Assembly (NCBI GenBank): GCA_004213835.1
Contig: SHAE01000005.1
Coordinates: 1-40,281, forward strand
DNA: 40,281 nucleotides
Direction of reading: 5' to 3'
Source of the DNA: OM182 bacterium
GTDB lineage: Bacteria > Pseudomonadota > Gammaproteobacteria > Pseudomonadales > Azotimanducaceae
The notes below the pieces were generated by a model. That model ran no database searches. It was not told the origin of the DNA and worked only from the letters and a program-made list of their open reading frames with translations. Within the stretch, counting starts at the first letter, position 1. Every line of letters starts with the position of its first letter. The position numbers were made by a program, and so were the translations under genes. Positions 31,918 to 40,122 of this stretch are shown piece after piece.

Positions 31918-33993
31918 CTATTTCTGCTCTGGCGCGAGATGCGCCAGAAAGAACGCATACTCCTCCGCCAACTCCTGCAGCGCCGTGAACCGTCCTGATT
32001 GCCCCCCATGGCCTGCACCCATATTAGTTTTAAGCAGCAATATGTTGTCATCGGTTTTGGTGTGACGCAGCTTGGCCACCCACTTGGCAGGCTCCCAGTA
32101 GGTCACTCGTGGATCGTTGAGACCGGCGGTGACCAACATTGGAGGATAGTTCTGGGCGCATACCTGATCTACCGGCGAATAGCTGCGCATGTAGTGAAAG
32201 GCCTCTTCGTCGTCAATGGGGTTACCCCACTCCGGCCACTCCATGGGCGTTAGGGGGAGATCTGGATTGAGCATGGTCGTGAGTACGTCAACAAAGGGCA
32301 CGTGTGCCGCGACGGCGCCAAATAACTCTGGGGCTTGATTCACCACCGCCCCCATCAGTTCACCACCAGCGCTGCCGCCGCCGATGGCGATTTTTCCAGC
32401 CTGGGTATAACCGCTGTCAATTAAATGCCTGGCGCAGTCGACAAAGTCGTTGAAGGTATTGGTGCGCTCTTGCAGTTTGCCAGCGGTATACCAGTGGTAG
32501 CCAAGGTCGTCGCCGCCGCGGATATGCGCAATGGCGAAACTGAACCCGCGCTCGAGCAACGAGATCACGTTGCTGGAAAAACTGGGCGGTATGGCATGGC
32601 CATAGGCGCCGTAGCCATAGAGATAAATCGGCGCCGTGCCGTCCATCGGCGTGTCTTTATGCCGCACTACGCTCATGGGCACTTGGGCGCCATCGCGAGC
32701 GATCACCTGCCGTCGTTCACTGACGAAGTCTGAAGCCTCATAGCCGCCGGGTATCTCCTGTACTTTCAAGCGCATCAGCGACTTTGTTTGCCAGTGGTAA
32801 TCGAACACCGTGTGCGGCGTGACCATGGACGTGTAGACCAGTCGCAAGGCGTTGGTTCGATAGTTCGGGTTGGTGCCTAAATCAACGCTATAGGCAGGCT
32901 CAGGAAACTCGATCAGATGGCTACCGCTGTTGTCGACAATTTGCACCTGATCAAGGCCATTGATACGCAGGCAGACGATGAGCGCGTCGGCAAAGGCGAC
33001 ATGCCCCATCAGATAGTGACTCTCGTCGCCGGGTAGCAGTATCTGCCAGTGAACTTCTTCCGGTGTTGCTACGGGCGTTTCAAACAGATCAAAGTTCGGG
33101 TGATTGCGGTTACTGCGAATAATCAGCCTGCCGGTTTTAGCGTTATCACCCTGATGCTCTACATCGTATTCGTGACCCTCTCGGCGTGTCGCGATCAGCG
33201 TCTGCTCGGCGCGTAAGTTGTCTCTGGGTACAAAACGCACCTCGCTGGTGACGTGATCGCCGGAGCTGATGAACATCAGCTGTTCAGATTGGCTCAGCCC
33301 CAGACCAACAAAAAAAGAATCGTCTTTCTCTTGATAGAGCAGCGTGTCCTCGCCGCTCGTCAGCTCGCGATAGAGGGCTTTATCAGGCCGCCAATTTTCA
33401 TTCACCAGCCTATAGGCAAAGCCATGGCTGTCTGCGTTCCAAATCACGCTGCCTGCGCAGTTCTCAATGGCCGTTGTCAGCACTTCGCCGGAAGCGATCT
33501 CGATTACTTTTAACGTGAAACGCTCGCTGCCATTAGTGTCTGTGCTGAAGGCGAGCATCGTGCCATCCGGACTTACCGCCAGAGCACCTAGGCGAAAGTA
33601 CTCGCAGCCTTCAGCTAACGTATTTTCGTTGAGTAATGTAGCCCACTGCTCGCTCTCATCAGTGGCTGACTGGCGTAGCCAAACTCGGTATTGATCGCCC
33701 GCGTTAAAGCGCCACTGATAGCGGTAGCCGTTTTTCTCATAAGGCACGCTTTCATCTTGCTCGGGTTTACGTCCTTTTAACTCCTCAAACAGGGTTTGCG
33801 TCAATCCTTGGTGTGGTTCGTACCACGACTCGAAGTAAGCGTTCTCCTCATCGAGATAGGCCAGTACATCGGTGTCTTCGACCTGCGGGTAGCCCGGGTC
33901 CTGCAACCAAAAATAAGGATCGTCCAGATCAACACCGTGATAACTGTGGCGATAGGGGCGCCGCTGGGCGACGGGTGGTGGCTTTGCGCTCAT
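31918..33993 (-). CDS. ptrB: Oligopeptidase B (S9 family serine peptidase)
   Basis: This prolyl-oligopeptidase-family enzyme of about 691 residues cleaves short peptides after Lys or Arg. The propeller domain starts after DLDDPYFWLQDP. The hydrolase domain holds the nucleophile in AIGGGSAGGELMGA, Asp in GLNDPRVTYWEP and His in GAGHGGQSGR. AIAHIRGGDDLGYHWYTAGK is a strong PtrB marker. No signal peptide is seen, so it is cytoplasmic. The ATG at 33993 gives a typical N-terminus. An in-frame ATG at 34038 would add 15 polar residues, and neither has a clear Shine-Dalgarno sequence. An inverted repeat lies in its last codons. Confidence 0.92.
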   Translation of the reverse strand: MSAKPPPVAQRRPYRHSYHGVDLDDPYFWLQDPGYPQVEDTDVLAYLDEENAYFESWYEPHQGLTQTLFEELKGRKPEQDESVPYEKNGYRYQWRFNAGDQYRVWLRQSATDESEQWATLLNENTLAEGCEYFRLGALAVSPDGTMLAFSTDTNGSERFTLKVIEIASGEVLTTAIENCAGSVIWNADSHGFAYRLVNENWRPDKALYRELTSGEDTLLYQEKDDSFFVGLGLSQSEQLMFISSGDHVTSEVRFVPRDNLRAEQTLIATRREGHEYDVEHQGDNAKTGRLIIRSNRNHPNFDLFETPVATPEEVHWQILLPGDESHYLMGHVAFADALIVCLRINGLDQVQIVDNSGSHLIEFPEPAYSVDLGTNPNYRTNALRLVYTSMVTPHTVFDYHWQTKSLMRLKVQEIPGGYEASDFVSERRQVIARDGAQVPMSVVRHKDTPMDGTAPIYLYGYGAYGHAIPPSFSSNVISLLERGFSFAIAHIRGGDDLGYHWYTAGKLQERTNTFNDFVDCARHLIDSGYTQAGKIAIGGGSAGGELMGAVVNQAPELFGAVAAHVPFVDVLTTMLNPDLPLTPMEWPEWGNPIDDEEAFHYMRSYSPVDQVCAQNYPPMLVTAGLNDPRVTYWEPAKWVAKLRHTKTDDNILLLKTNMGAGHGGQSGRFTALQELAEEYAFFLAHLAPEQK
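31928..31948. repeat. Eight-base-pair hairpin in the 3' end of oligopeptidase B
   Basis: TCTGGCGC and GCGCCAGA flank a five-base loop (GAGAT). It lies 26 bases past the stop of the convergent CoA-transferase gene and inside the peptidase's final codons. No T-run follows on either strand, so it is at best a non-canonical transcript end. Confidence 0.45.
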
Positions 33994-34161
33994 GGATTGG
34001 CTCTGGCTCGGCTGTTTGTGAGGTCGCAGAGCATTCATCAGCGGTCAAGGGATTGCAATGTGGGTGCCTTGTTGATGGCCGCGCCCTCTATCCTGTCGCT
34101 TCCAAGTTGATGTTCTGCGGGCGAAGATAGCCGACGCAAAACCCGTCACCGGAGTAGAACC

Positions 34162-34821
34162 ATGGCTCACCTACCACCTCTCGAAATGCACGAGTTAGAA
34201 GAGTTGAAACCGATCCTAGCCATGTCCGAGGCGACCATGGGATTCGTACCCAACAGCATGCGCACCATGGCCCACATGCGGCAGTTGCCTGTCGCTTTTT
34301 CGGTGCTATTCGGCACAGTGATGGGGGCAGATGTGAAAGTGCTGATGGAAAACATGCTCAAGGTTGCGCCGCAGCAGAATGCGCCTCAGGAGAACCTACC
34401 CGCTGATTTGCTACAGCTTGTCGCCTACTGTGTCAGCATCAGCGCTGGCTGTCGCTACTGCCAAGCTCATACCGGGCACAACACCGCGCGCATGAGTGAC
34501 GCCCCAGATGCCCAGGCCGAAAAGCGCGCGCAGGTGTTGCTGTACGACACCGCAGACTGTTTTAGCGATGCCGAGCGCGCGGTCATCGCGCTGGCGCTAG
34601 CAGCCGGCGAGGTGCCCAATGCGGCAACTCAGCATCACTTTGATGCTTTAACGGAGCACTTTTCCAAGCGTCAGATCACGCAAATAACTGCAGTGATATC
34701 AGCCTTTGGTTTCTTGAATCGTTGGAACGATACGGTGGCTACAGCGCTAGAGGCGCAGCCAACAGAATTCGCGCAGCGTGAGTTGTCTGCGGGCGGTTGG
34801 CAGTTAGGTAAGCACGGTTAG
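34162..34821 (+). CDS. AhpD-like / carboxymuconolactone decarboxylase family protein
   Basis: This 219-residue helical protein of the AhpD/CMD fold carries the peroxidase-type motif SAGCRYCQAHTGHN (C-x-x-C-x3-H) at about residues 93-103. It fits the AhpD-like subgroup using a Cys pair for thiol-dependent peroxidase or disulfide chemistry rather than lactone decarboxylation. The second half (FSDAERAVIALALAAGEVPN, AVISAFGFLNRWNDTVATALE) repeats the helical unit. GGAG eight bases before ATG 34162 sets the start. The SRAP gene begins 4 bp after its stop, so the two are likely cotranscribed, perhaps as a stress-response pair. Confidence 0.86.
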   Translation: MAHLPPLEMHELEELKPILAMSEATMGFVPNSMRTMAHMRQLPVAFSVLFGTVMGADVKVLMENMLKVAPQQNAPQENLPADLLQLVAYCVSISAGCRYCQAHTGHNTARMSDAPDAQAEKRAQVLLYDTADCFSDAERAVIALALAAGEVPNAATQHHFDALTEHFSKRQITQITAVISAFGFLNRWNDTVATALEAQPTEFAQRELSAGGWQLGKHG

Positions 34822-34825
34822 GCTT

Positions 34826-35605
34826 ATGTGCGGCAGACTGAACCTACAGGCCACCCAGCTGACCCAGCTGTTGCTGTCGATCCTGCAACAGACCTATCCC
34901 GGTGAGGACGACTACAACACGGCCCCCACCCAAACCCTACCGGTGATTCGCAGCGGTGCAGACGGTCGGCTGGAATGTCTACCCATGCGCTGGTGGTTAA
35001 CGCCAAGCTGGTCCCAAGGCCCGTCAACCCAGTACAGTATGTTCAACGCCAAGGTTGAGACTGCGGCCAAAAGTCCGGCGTTCAAAATACCCTTTGCCAA
35101 GCAACGTTGTGTGATTCCGGTAACCGGCTTTTACGAATGGCACCGTAGGGCGGGACGCAAACAACCTTTTTTGATCTGCGATCAGGCCCAAGAGGGCTTG
35201 CTGTTGGCTGGCTTGTGGGATGCATGGCGCCCAAGAGGCGGCGCTGGCGAAGCGGCTGAGTTACTGAGTTTTACTTTGTTAACGAGTGCTGCTCACGAAA
35301 ATATGCGTGAGCTGCATCATCGCCAACCCATCTTCTTGACCAAGGAACAGGCTCTGCAGTGGCTGGAACCCAGTAACGATACTGAACGCATGGCAACTGA
35401 TTTGGCATCGTCGCTGCCGGTACCTCTGCGCATGACGCCGGTCAGCAGCGAGGTGAATAATGCTCGCAACAAAAGCCCGCGATGCGCACAATCACTTGCC
35501 CCGCCTTTTGCTGTAACCGCAGATATCCCCTTCCGTGTCGAAGATATGGGTACTATCCGTCAAACGAAACCAAACGGGCAGGAGAGCTTCATTGCTGATT
35601 CGTAA
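34826..35605 (+). CDS. SOS response-associated peptidase family protein (SRAP, YedK/HMCES-like)
   Basis: This 259-residue SRAP protein shields abasic sites in single-stranded DNA by forming a covalent crosslink. Cys2 (MCGRLN) is the crosslinking residue and is exposed after Met removal. Other active-site residues are Asn in DDYNTAPTQ, Glu in GFYEWHR and His in MRELHHRQPIFL, all intact. MRWWLTPSWSQG and MFNAKVETAAKSPAF are DNA-contact segments. The start is fixed by the need for Cys at position 2. Its 3' end overlaps the next gene by 14 bp. I see no LexA box in the short gap before it. Confidence 0.93.
   Translation: MCGRLNLQATQLTQLLLSILQQTYPGEDDYNTAPTQTLPVIRSGADGRLECLPMRWWLTPSWSQGPSTQYSMFNAKVETAAKSPAFKIPFAKQRCVIPVTGFYEWHRRAGRKQPFLICDQAQEGLLLAGLWDAWRPRGGAGEAAELLSFTLLTSAAHENMRELHHRQPIFLTKEQALQWLEPSNDTERMATDLASSLPVPLRMTPVSSEVNNARNKSPRCAQSLAPPFAVTADIPFRVEDMGTIRQTKPNGQESFIADS
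35580..35584 (+). promoter_or_regulatory. Ribosome-binding site selecting the TTG start at 35592
   Basis: AGGAG seven bases before TTG 35592, lying inside the SRAP coding sequence. Confidence 0.6.
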
Positions 35606-36038
35606 AGGTCTGTGGACTGCAAAGGGAAGTGTCGTATTCGAAGGCAGCAGTCTCGGCGTGCCCACTGAGGTAGATCTTGAGATTGTCGAAGACCAAGACG
35701 GTCTCACGCTCACCGGTACCATTGAAGGCGCGGGCAAAGGCGACGTTTCTATCCGTATCGGTGCGGACGATGCAGGCACCTATGTGGTGGACGCGCGTAT
35801 CGGATCTCTAGCCCTAGACGGCATCGCCAAACTCGAAAGCGAACCCAATGTCTGTCTTTTGTGGAACGTCGGCCAAACCCAATCCGCTACCGCGAATTTG
35901 TTCGTAGTGGATACCGGTATCGGTTGCCGTGGTTTTTTTCGTGAAGCAGGCAAAACCGTGACGTGGGAGATACTGTTTAGGCCCACCCAACAAGTGGTGT
36001 CTGGCGACAATGTTGTGTCGCTAATGCGGCGTCGATAA
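35592..36038 (+). CDS. Small beta-rich protein of unknown function, coupled to SRAP
   Basis: This 148-residue protein has alternating beta-strand-like segments and no signal peptide or membrane segment: KGLWTAKGSVVFEG, EVDLEIVEDQDGLTLTGTI, GDVSIRIGADDAGTYVVDAR, CLLWNVGQTQSATANLFVV, KTVTWEILFRP. I do not recognise the family. A lipocalin-like or small-barrel ligand binder is one possibility. The start is TTG 35592 with AGGAG at 35580-35584. The frame is open further upstream, but that part overlaps SRAP by much more. The 14-bp overlap with SRAP suggests translational coupling. Confidence 0.65.
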   Translation: MLIRKGLWTAKGSVVFEGSSLGVPTEVDLEIVEDQDGLTLTGTIEGAGKGDVSIRIGADDAGTYVVDARIGSLALDGIAKLESEPNVCLLWNVGQTQSATANLFVVDTGIGCRGFFREAGKTVTWEILFRPTQQVVSGDNVVSLMRRR

Positions 36039-36050
36039 GTCTTGTAGCCC

Positions 36051-36671
36051 TCAAGCTGCCTCATTCAAGTAAGGCGTCACGACCTGCGCACTTTGCTGCG
36101 CCAGCACCTGCTGCAGCGCGTCGAAATTAGCCTCAGCAAAAATCAAACGTTCGCCAGCGCTGTTGGCGATGCAGTAGAGGGTGTGCGACATCAGCTGAAT
36201 GTCGACATCGTCGCGAAGTTGACCGGTACCCTGTGCCAGCCGAAGCAGCTGGTAGTAATAGCTGTCGCCGCTTTGATCCACCAATTCCATGATGCGCGCG
36301 CCGCTCTTACTGCCATCGCGGCCCGGCGCGAAGTAGCTGCTGAGTAAAAACCACCATTGTGGGTCGGTGGCCTGAATCAGCGCGAAGCGTGTTGCATTGA
36401 TCTCGTTAATGCTGGCCAGCAAATCACCCCGATAGTTTTTGATGATCGCCAGCAGGGCGTCTTCGGGGCCTACATAGGTGTCGACGATCAGGGCGCGCAC
36501 GATCTCAGCTTTTGACGGAAAGTAGTTGTACAGCGTTTGGTAACTGACCTCTGCGGCCTTGGCGATTTCACGCGTGGTCAGATCCTGCCAATTTGAGGTG
36601 GCGGCCAAGGCTTTGGCTGCAGTCAAAATGGCAGCTCGTGTTTTTTGGCGGTTAAGCTGTCGCAGTGACAT
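36051..36671 (-). CDS. TetR family transcriptional regulator
   Basis: This 206-residue repressor-type protein has an N-terminal helix-turn-helix, residues about 28-48: LTTREIAKAAEVSYQTLYNYFPSKAEIVRALI. The C-terminal ligand-binding part is helical and specific to the protein. The ligand is unknown. AGGTGA just before ATG 36671 is the ribosome-binding site and overlaps an ACCTAAAA element similar to the palindrome at 36769. It is divergent from the LolA-like/ABC gene set and is the natural candidate to control it and itself. Confidence 0.9.
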   Translation of the reverse strand: MSLRQLNRQKTRAAILTAAKALAATSNWQDLTTREIAKAAEVSYQTLYNYFPSKAEIVRALIVDTYVGPEDALLAIIKNYRGDLLASINEINATRFALIQATDPQWWFLLSSYFAPGRDGSKSGARIMELVDQSGDSYYYQLLRLAQGTGQLRDDVDIQLMSHTLYCIANSAGERLIFAEANFDALQQVLAQQSAQVVTPYLNEAA

Positions 36672-36761
36672 AAATCACCTAAAAGTTGATAAGGTCAAAA
36701 AATAGATCGCATCCAGCTTCTTTGCAATTCCCTTTCTCGCTGGCTACTCTGAGCGCGCACT

Positions 36762-36789
36762 TTGACTGACCTAGTTTTAGGTATATTTG
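36762..36789 (+). promoter_or_regulatory. Candidate promoter with embedded operator for the LolA-like/ABC operon
   Basis: TTGACT (36762-36767) is a good -35. With a 16-base spacer the -10 is TATTTG (36784-36789). The palindrome ACCTA-GTTT-TAGGT (36769-36782) fills the spacer, the classic place for a repressor. The same ACCTAAAA sequence recurs near 36678 beside the TetR gene's ribosome-binding site. Visual call. Confidence 0.45.
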
Positions 36790-36807
36790 TTGGCGTATTT
36801 GTTGGCA
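36784..36807. repeat. 12-bp tandem repeat in the LolA-like gene leader
   Basis: TATTTGTTGGCG and TATTTGTTGGCA follow each other directly, differing in the last base. They lie in the untranslated leader just before the GGGGAG ribosome-binding site. Confidence 0.6.
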
Positions 36808-36820
36808 TGGGGAGAGCACG

Positions 36821-37633
36821 ATGGCGACGATTTTCAGGCAGCAGCTCGCGCTTTGTTGGCAATCAATTATCGGTTTGATAAGCGTTTGCGGCATCGCGCT
36901 AATTGTCTTCGTCGCATCAACATCGACCCACGCCAGCGAGCAACTAGACGTGGTGGCCTTAGTCACAGATTCCATCGATCAAACCCGCGGCCTGTCTTCT
37001 TACGCGGAAATGTCCATGCTCATCAAACGTCCGAGTTGGCAGCGCAAATCCACACTCAAGGCTTGGACGCGCGGTCGTGAGGATGCGCTGATTCGCTTTG
37101 TTGCGCCCACTCGTGATGCTGGCAACGCGTTGCTCAAACAAGGCGAGCGGATGTGGACATACACACCCAAACTCAACAAAAGCATTCGCCTGCCCGGCGG
37201 CATGATGTCGCAAAGTTGGGCTGGTTCGGATTTCTCCTATAACGACATGTCACGCAGTGACAAATGGCTGCGTGAGTACACCTTGGAGCATGTGGCTACG
37301 GAACGCGACGGCGCGCTAAAAGTCTATGTCATTGACGCCATACCTCGCGAAGACGCGGCGGTGGTGTGGGGTAAGGAACAGCTACGTATTCGCGAAGACC
37401 TCGTGCTCGTTGAGATGTCGTATTTTGACCAAGACATGCAGCCCGTGCGCCGTATGAAGTCACTGGAAATAGGCCAGCTCGGTGGTCGAATCATGGCAAC
37501 CCGCATGCGCATGCAAGACGTGGCAAAACCCGATCAGTACACCGAACTTGAGTACCTAGACATGGACTTCGACGTCGATGTGCCCGACCGCATGTTCACC
37601 TTGTTTTCGCTGCAGTCGGGTCGCAACCGTTGA
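36821..37633 (+). CDS. LolA-like outer-membrane lipoprotein-sorting family protein
   Basis: This exported 270-residue protein has a hydrophobic signal at residues 17-40 (LISVCGIALIVFVASTSTHASE). The mature part fits the LolA/LolB-like half-barrel used to carry lipids or lipoproteins: AEMSMLIKRPSW, LKAWTRGREDALIRFVAPTRDAGNALL, MWTYTPKLNKSIRLPG, WAGSDFSYNDMSRSD, LEYLDMDFDVDVPDRMFTLFSL. Such proteins often sit beside two FtsX-type permeases and an ATPase, as here. No lipobox Cys is seen. GGGGAG six bases before ATG 36821 sets the start. The stop TGA overlaps the TTG start of the next gene. Confidence 0.87.
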   Translation: MATIFRQQLALCWQSIIGLISVCGIALIVFVASTSTHASEQLDVVALVTDSIDQTRGLSSYAEMSMLIKRPSWQRKSTLKAWTRGREDALIRFVAPTRDAGNALLKQGERMWTYTPKLNKSIRLPGGMMSQSWAGSDFSYNDMSRSDKWLREYTLEHVATERDGALKVYVIDAIPREDAAVVWGKEQLRIREDLVLVEMSYFDQDMQPVRRMKSLEIGQLGGRIMATRMRMQDVAKPDQYTELEYLDMDFDVDVPDRMFTLFSLQSGRNR

Positions 37634-38847
37634 TACGCCTCGCTTGGCGAAACTTACTGCGTAACAAGGCGCGCACGTGGCTTACCGCTGGTGGTATTGG
37701 TTTTTCGGTACTGTTGGTGTCCTTTGCCATGAGCATGCAGTCTGGCAGCTACGAAATCATGATCGACTCGGCGACGCGTTATTTCTCCGGCCATGGTCAG
37801 GTTAGCGACGCATCGTATATCGACCAGCCAAGATTCGAGCGGACCGTACCGAATGCTGCGGCGCTGCAGGCGGAGCTAGAAACCATTGAAGGCCTTGCGG
37901 TCATGCCACGCGTGCGGGCATTTGCTGTGGTTTCTATGGGCGAGAAATCCCTCGGCGGCATGGTGATGGGCGTTGATTTTGCCGCCGAAACGCGGTTCCT
38001 AGATATTTACGACAACGTCATCGAGGGCCAACTTCCCAGCGCATCCGACGAGGCGCTCATTGGCTCGTCCATGGCACGTAACTTGGGTGCGAGGGTTGGC
38101 GACGAGTTGATCGTGCTGGGTTCTGGCAAGCAAGGCGCCGTCGCGGCGGCCATCTTTATCATCACGGGCATTGTCGAAACCGGTCAGGTGGAACTTGATC
38201 GCACCTTGGTGTTCGCGCCCATTACCGGCGTCGCCGAAGCGTTTTACCTGCAGGACGAAGCCCACATGCTGCTGTTGATGGTTGAAGACCTCAGCCAGCT
38301 CAGCGCCATTGGCGCGCAGATTGAAACCAAGCTCACCGCGCCATTGACGCTGCAAACCTGGCAGCAGCTTATGCCCATGATTGAGCAGTCAATCGAGCTT
38401 GATAAGGCCGGCGCCCAGCTTTTCTATTCGCTGCTGTTGATCTTGGTGGTGTTCGCCGTGGTCAATACCTTTGTCATGGTGCTGTTCGAGCGCACCCGGG
38501 AATTCGGCCTATTTATGGCGCTCGGCATGCGTCCTTGGCAGGTGATTGGGCAGGTGCAGTTTGAAGCCCTGCTGCTCAGCTTATTAGGCGTAACGCTTGG
38601 GCTGGCGCTGGCGGTACCGCTCATTAACTACCTGAGCGCCGTTGGTATTCCGCTGGACCAGATGGGCGGCGAGGAGGCGGTGCGGCAAATGCAAATGGGC
38701 TCTTTTGATCGCCTGTTTCCGAGGGCGACCTTCACCAGCTTATTGACCGCGCCAATGGTGATGATTGTCGGCACCCAGCTGGCCGCCTTGGTCAGTACCG
38801 TGCGTGTGCGGGGAATTCACCCAGTCGCTGCGCTGCGAGTGGAGTAG
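37630..38847 (+). CDS. ABC transporter permease, FtsX/LolC-E type (first)
   Basis: This 405-residue inner-membrane protein has an N-terminal transmembrane helix (TAGGIGFSVLLVSFAMSMQ), a large periplasmic MacB-like domain and three C-terminal helices (LFYSLLLILVVFAVVNTFVMV; VQFEALLLSLLGVTLGLAL; TSLLTAPMVMIVGTQLAALV). ALGMRPWQVIGQVQFEA is the typical FtsX coupling segment contacting the ATPase. The start is TTG 37630, overlapping the previous stop (TTGA), so translation is coupled. With the LolA-like protein, the second permease and the ATPase it forms a mechanotransmission-type exporter probably moving lipids or lipoproteins from the inner membrane. Confidence 0.9.
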   Translation: MIRLAWRNLLRNKARTWLTAGGIGFSVLLVSFAMSMQSGSYEIMIDSATRYFSGHGQVSDASYIDQPRFERTVPNAAALQAELETIEGLAVMPRVRAFAVVSMGEKSLGGMVMGVDFAAETRFLDIYDNVIEGQLPSASDEALIGSSMARNLGARVGDELIVLGSGKQGAVAAAIFIITGIVETGQVELDRTLVFAPITGVAEAFYLQDEAHMLLLMVEDLSQLSAIGAQIETKLTAPLTLQTWQQLMPMIEQSIELDKAGAQLFYSLLLILVVFAVVNTFVMVLFERTREFGLFMALGMRPWQVIGQVQFEALLLSLLGVTLGLALAVPLINYLSAVGIPLDQMGGEEAVRQMQMGSFDRLFPRATFTSLLTAPMVMIVGTQLAALVSTVRVRGIHPVAALRVE

Positions 38848-38850
38848 GGC

Positions 38851-40077
38851 ATGCTCGGAACATTAACGCTTCTGTTCAACCTCAGTCTTCGTAACATTGT
38901 GCGCTACCGACGACGCAACTTTTTTCTCTTTGCTGCCATCGCCATTGCCGTGGGTGGCACGACGCTGTCCAACTCACTCATACGGGGCTGGCAGGTCGAT
39001 ATGCTGCAAACTGCGGTGTCTGGGTTAAGCGGCCACATGAAAATGCAGGCTCCGGGATTCGCCGATGATCCCAGTTTGCAGCACGCTTTTTCAGCAGGCA
39101 CGTCGATAGCGCTAGATCCACAGTTACCCATTGTTGGCATCGCCAAGCGCATTAATCTGCCGGCGGTGATCAGCAGCGAGCGCGAAACTCGCGGTGTGGC
39201 GATGATCGGCATCGATCCAGCCGACGAGGGCATCTCGCTGTACCGAGACTTTGAGATTGCAGGCGAAACCCTGAGCGGGCCAGAAGACGGTCGATTGCTC
39301 ATCGGCAAGGCGCTAGCTGAAACTTTGCAGACGAAAGTAGGCCGCCGAGTGGTGATCATTGTCGAAGGCGCAGATGGTAAAAGCAGGGAGCGTGGCTACC
39401 GAATTGCCGGTGTTTTCGATGCACCCATGGAATGGTCTGAGACCATGCTGGCGTTCACAGGACTCGAGGCGTTGCAGCAAGTCTTGGGCACCCAGCGACT
39501 CGTCGATCCGATTACAGAGCTGTCTGTGGTGCTGCAATCTGACGAAGACAGGCCCCAAGCGGCTGCGCAGCTAGTGCGCCAGCATCCACAATTGGTGGTG
39601 AAAGACTGGCGACAGATGCAGCCGCAGATTGCGGAAATTGTCGACCTTGTCGATGCCACCATGGTGATTTGGTTCTTCCTCATTATGAGTGCGCTGACCT
39701 TTGGCCTCGTCAACACGCTTATTGCGACGGTCATGCAGCGCACGCAGGAGTTGGGCATGTTGCGCGCGCTGGGCATGAACAAACAGCTACTGCTCATTCA
39801 GGTCGTCATGGAGTGCGTCGGCATCATGATCGTCGGAGTGGTTGCGGGCCTATTACTGGGCGTAGCCCTCGTCTTCGCCTTAGGTGATGGCATTGATTTA
39901 TCCGCTTTCAGTCAAAGTGTCGAAGCCTTTGGCATGAGCACGCTGCTGAAGCCGGTGCTCACCGTTGAAGACCTGTTGCTTTACGGCGGCCTAAGCGTGC
40001 TAGTAGGGCTGTTCGCTAGCTTTTTCCCAGCCCGACGGGCGCTAAAAATTTCGCCGTTAATGGCGATGAACAGGTAA
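38851..40077 (+). CDS. ABC transporter permease, FtsX/LolC-E type (second)
   Basis: This 408-residue partner of the previous permease has the same layout: an N-terminal helix (FFLFAAIAIAVGGTTLSNSL), a periplasmic domain and a C-terminal three-helix bundle (MVIWFFLIMSALTFGLVNTL; ECVGIMIVGVVAGLLLGVAL; LLLYGGLSVLVGLFASFFPA). LGMLRALGMNKQLLLIQVVMEC is the coupling segment. It starts 3 bp after the first permease's stop. The two are paralogous but divergent, as in LolC/LolE pairs. The ATPase gene follows after 45 bp. Confidence 0.9.
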   Translation: MLGTLTLLFNLSLRNIVRYRRRNFFLFAAIAIAVGGTTLSNSLIRGWQVDMLQTAVSGLSGHMKMQAPGFADDPSLQHAFSAGTSIALDPQLPIVGIAKRINLPAVISSERETRGVAMIGIDPADEGISLYRDFEIAGETLSGPEDGRLLIGKALAETLQTKVGRRVVIIVEGADGKSRERGYRIAGVFDAPMEWSETMLAFTGLEALQQVLGTQRLVDPITELSVVLQSDEDRPQAAAQLVRQHPQLVVKDWRQMQPQIAEIVDLVDATMVIWFFLIMSALTFGLVNTLIATVMQRTQELGMLRALGMNKQLLLIQVVMECVGIMIVGVVAGLLLGVALVFALGDGIDLSAFSQSVEAFGMSTLLKPVLTVEDLLLYGGLSVLVGLFASFFPARRALKISPLMAMNR

Positions 40078-40122
40078 CGAGAGCTGCTGCAAAGCCGCAC
40101 CCATTAATTGGAATTCGCCAAC

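Noticed and set aside
31928-31948. Canonical Rho-independent terminator between the CoA-transferase and oligopeptidase B
   Set aside because: The stem is good, but neither strand has a T-run after it and it lies within coding sequence.
38904-39359. 151-codon minus-strand frame inside the second permease
   Set aside because: Antisense to a well-supported membrane protein; Ser/Arg/Pro-rich composition typical of a shadow frame.
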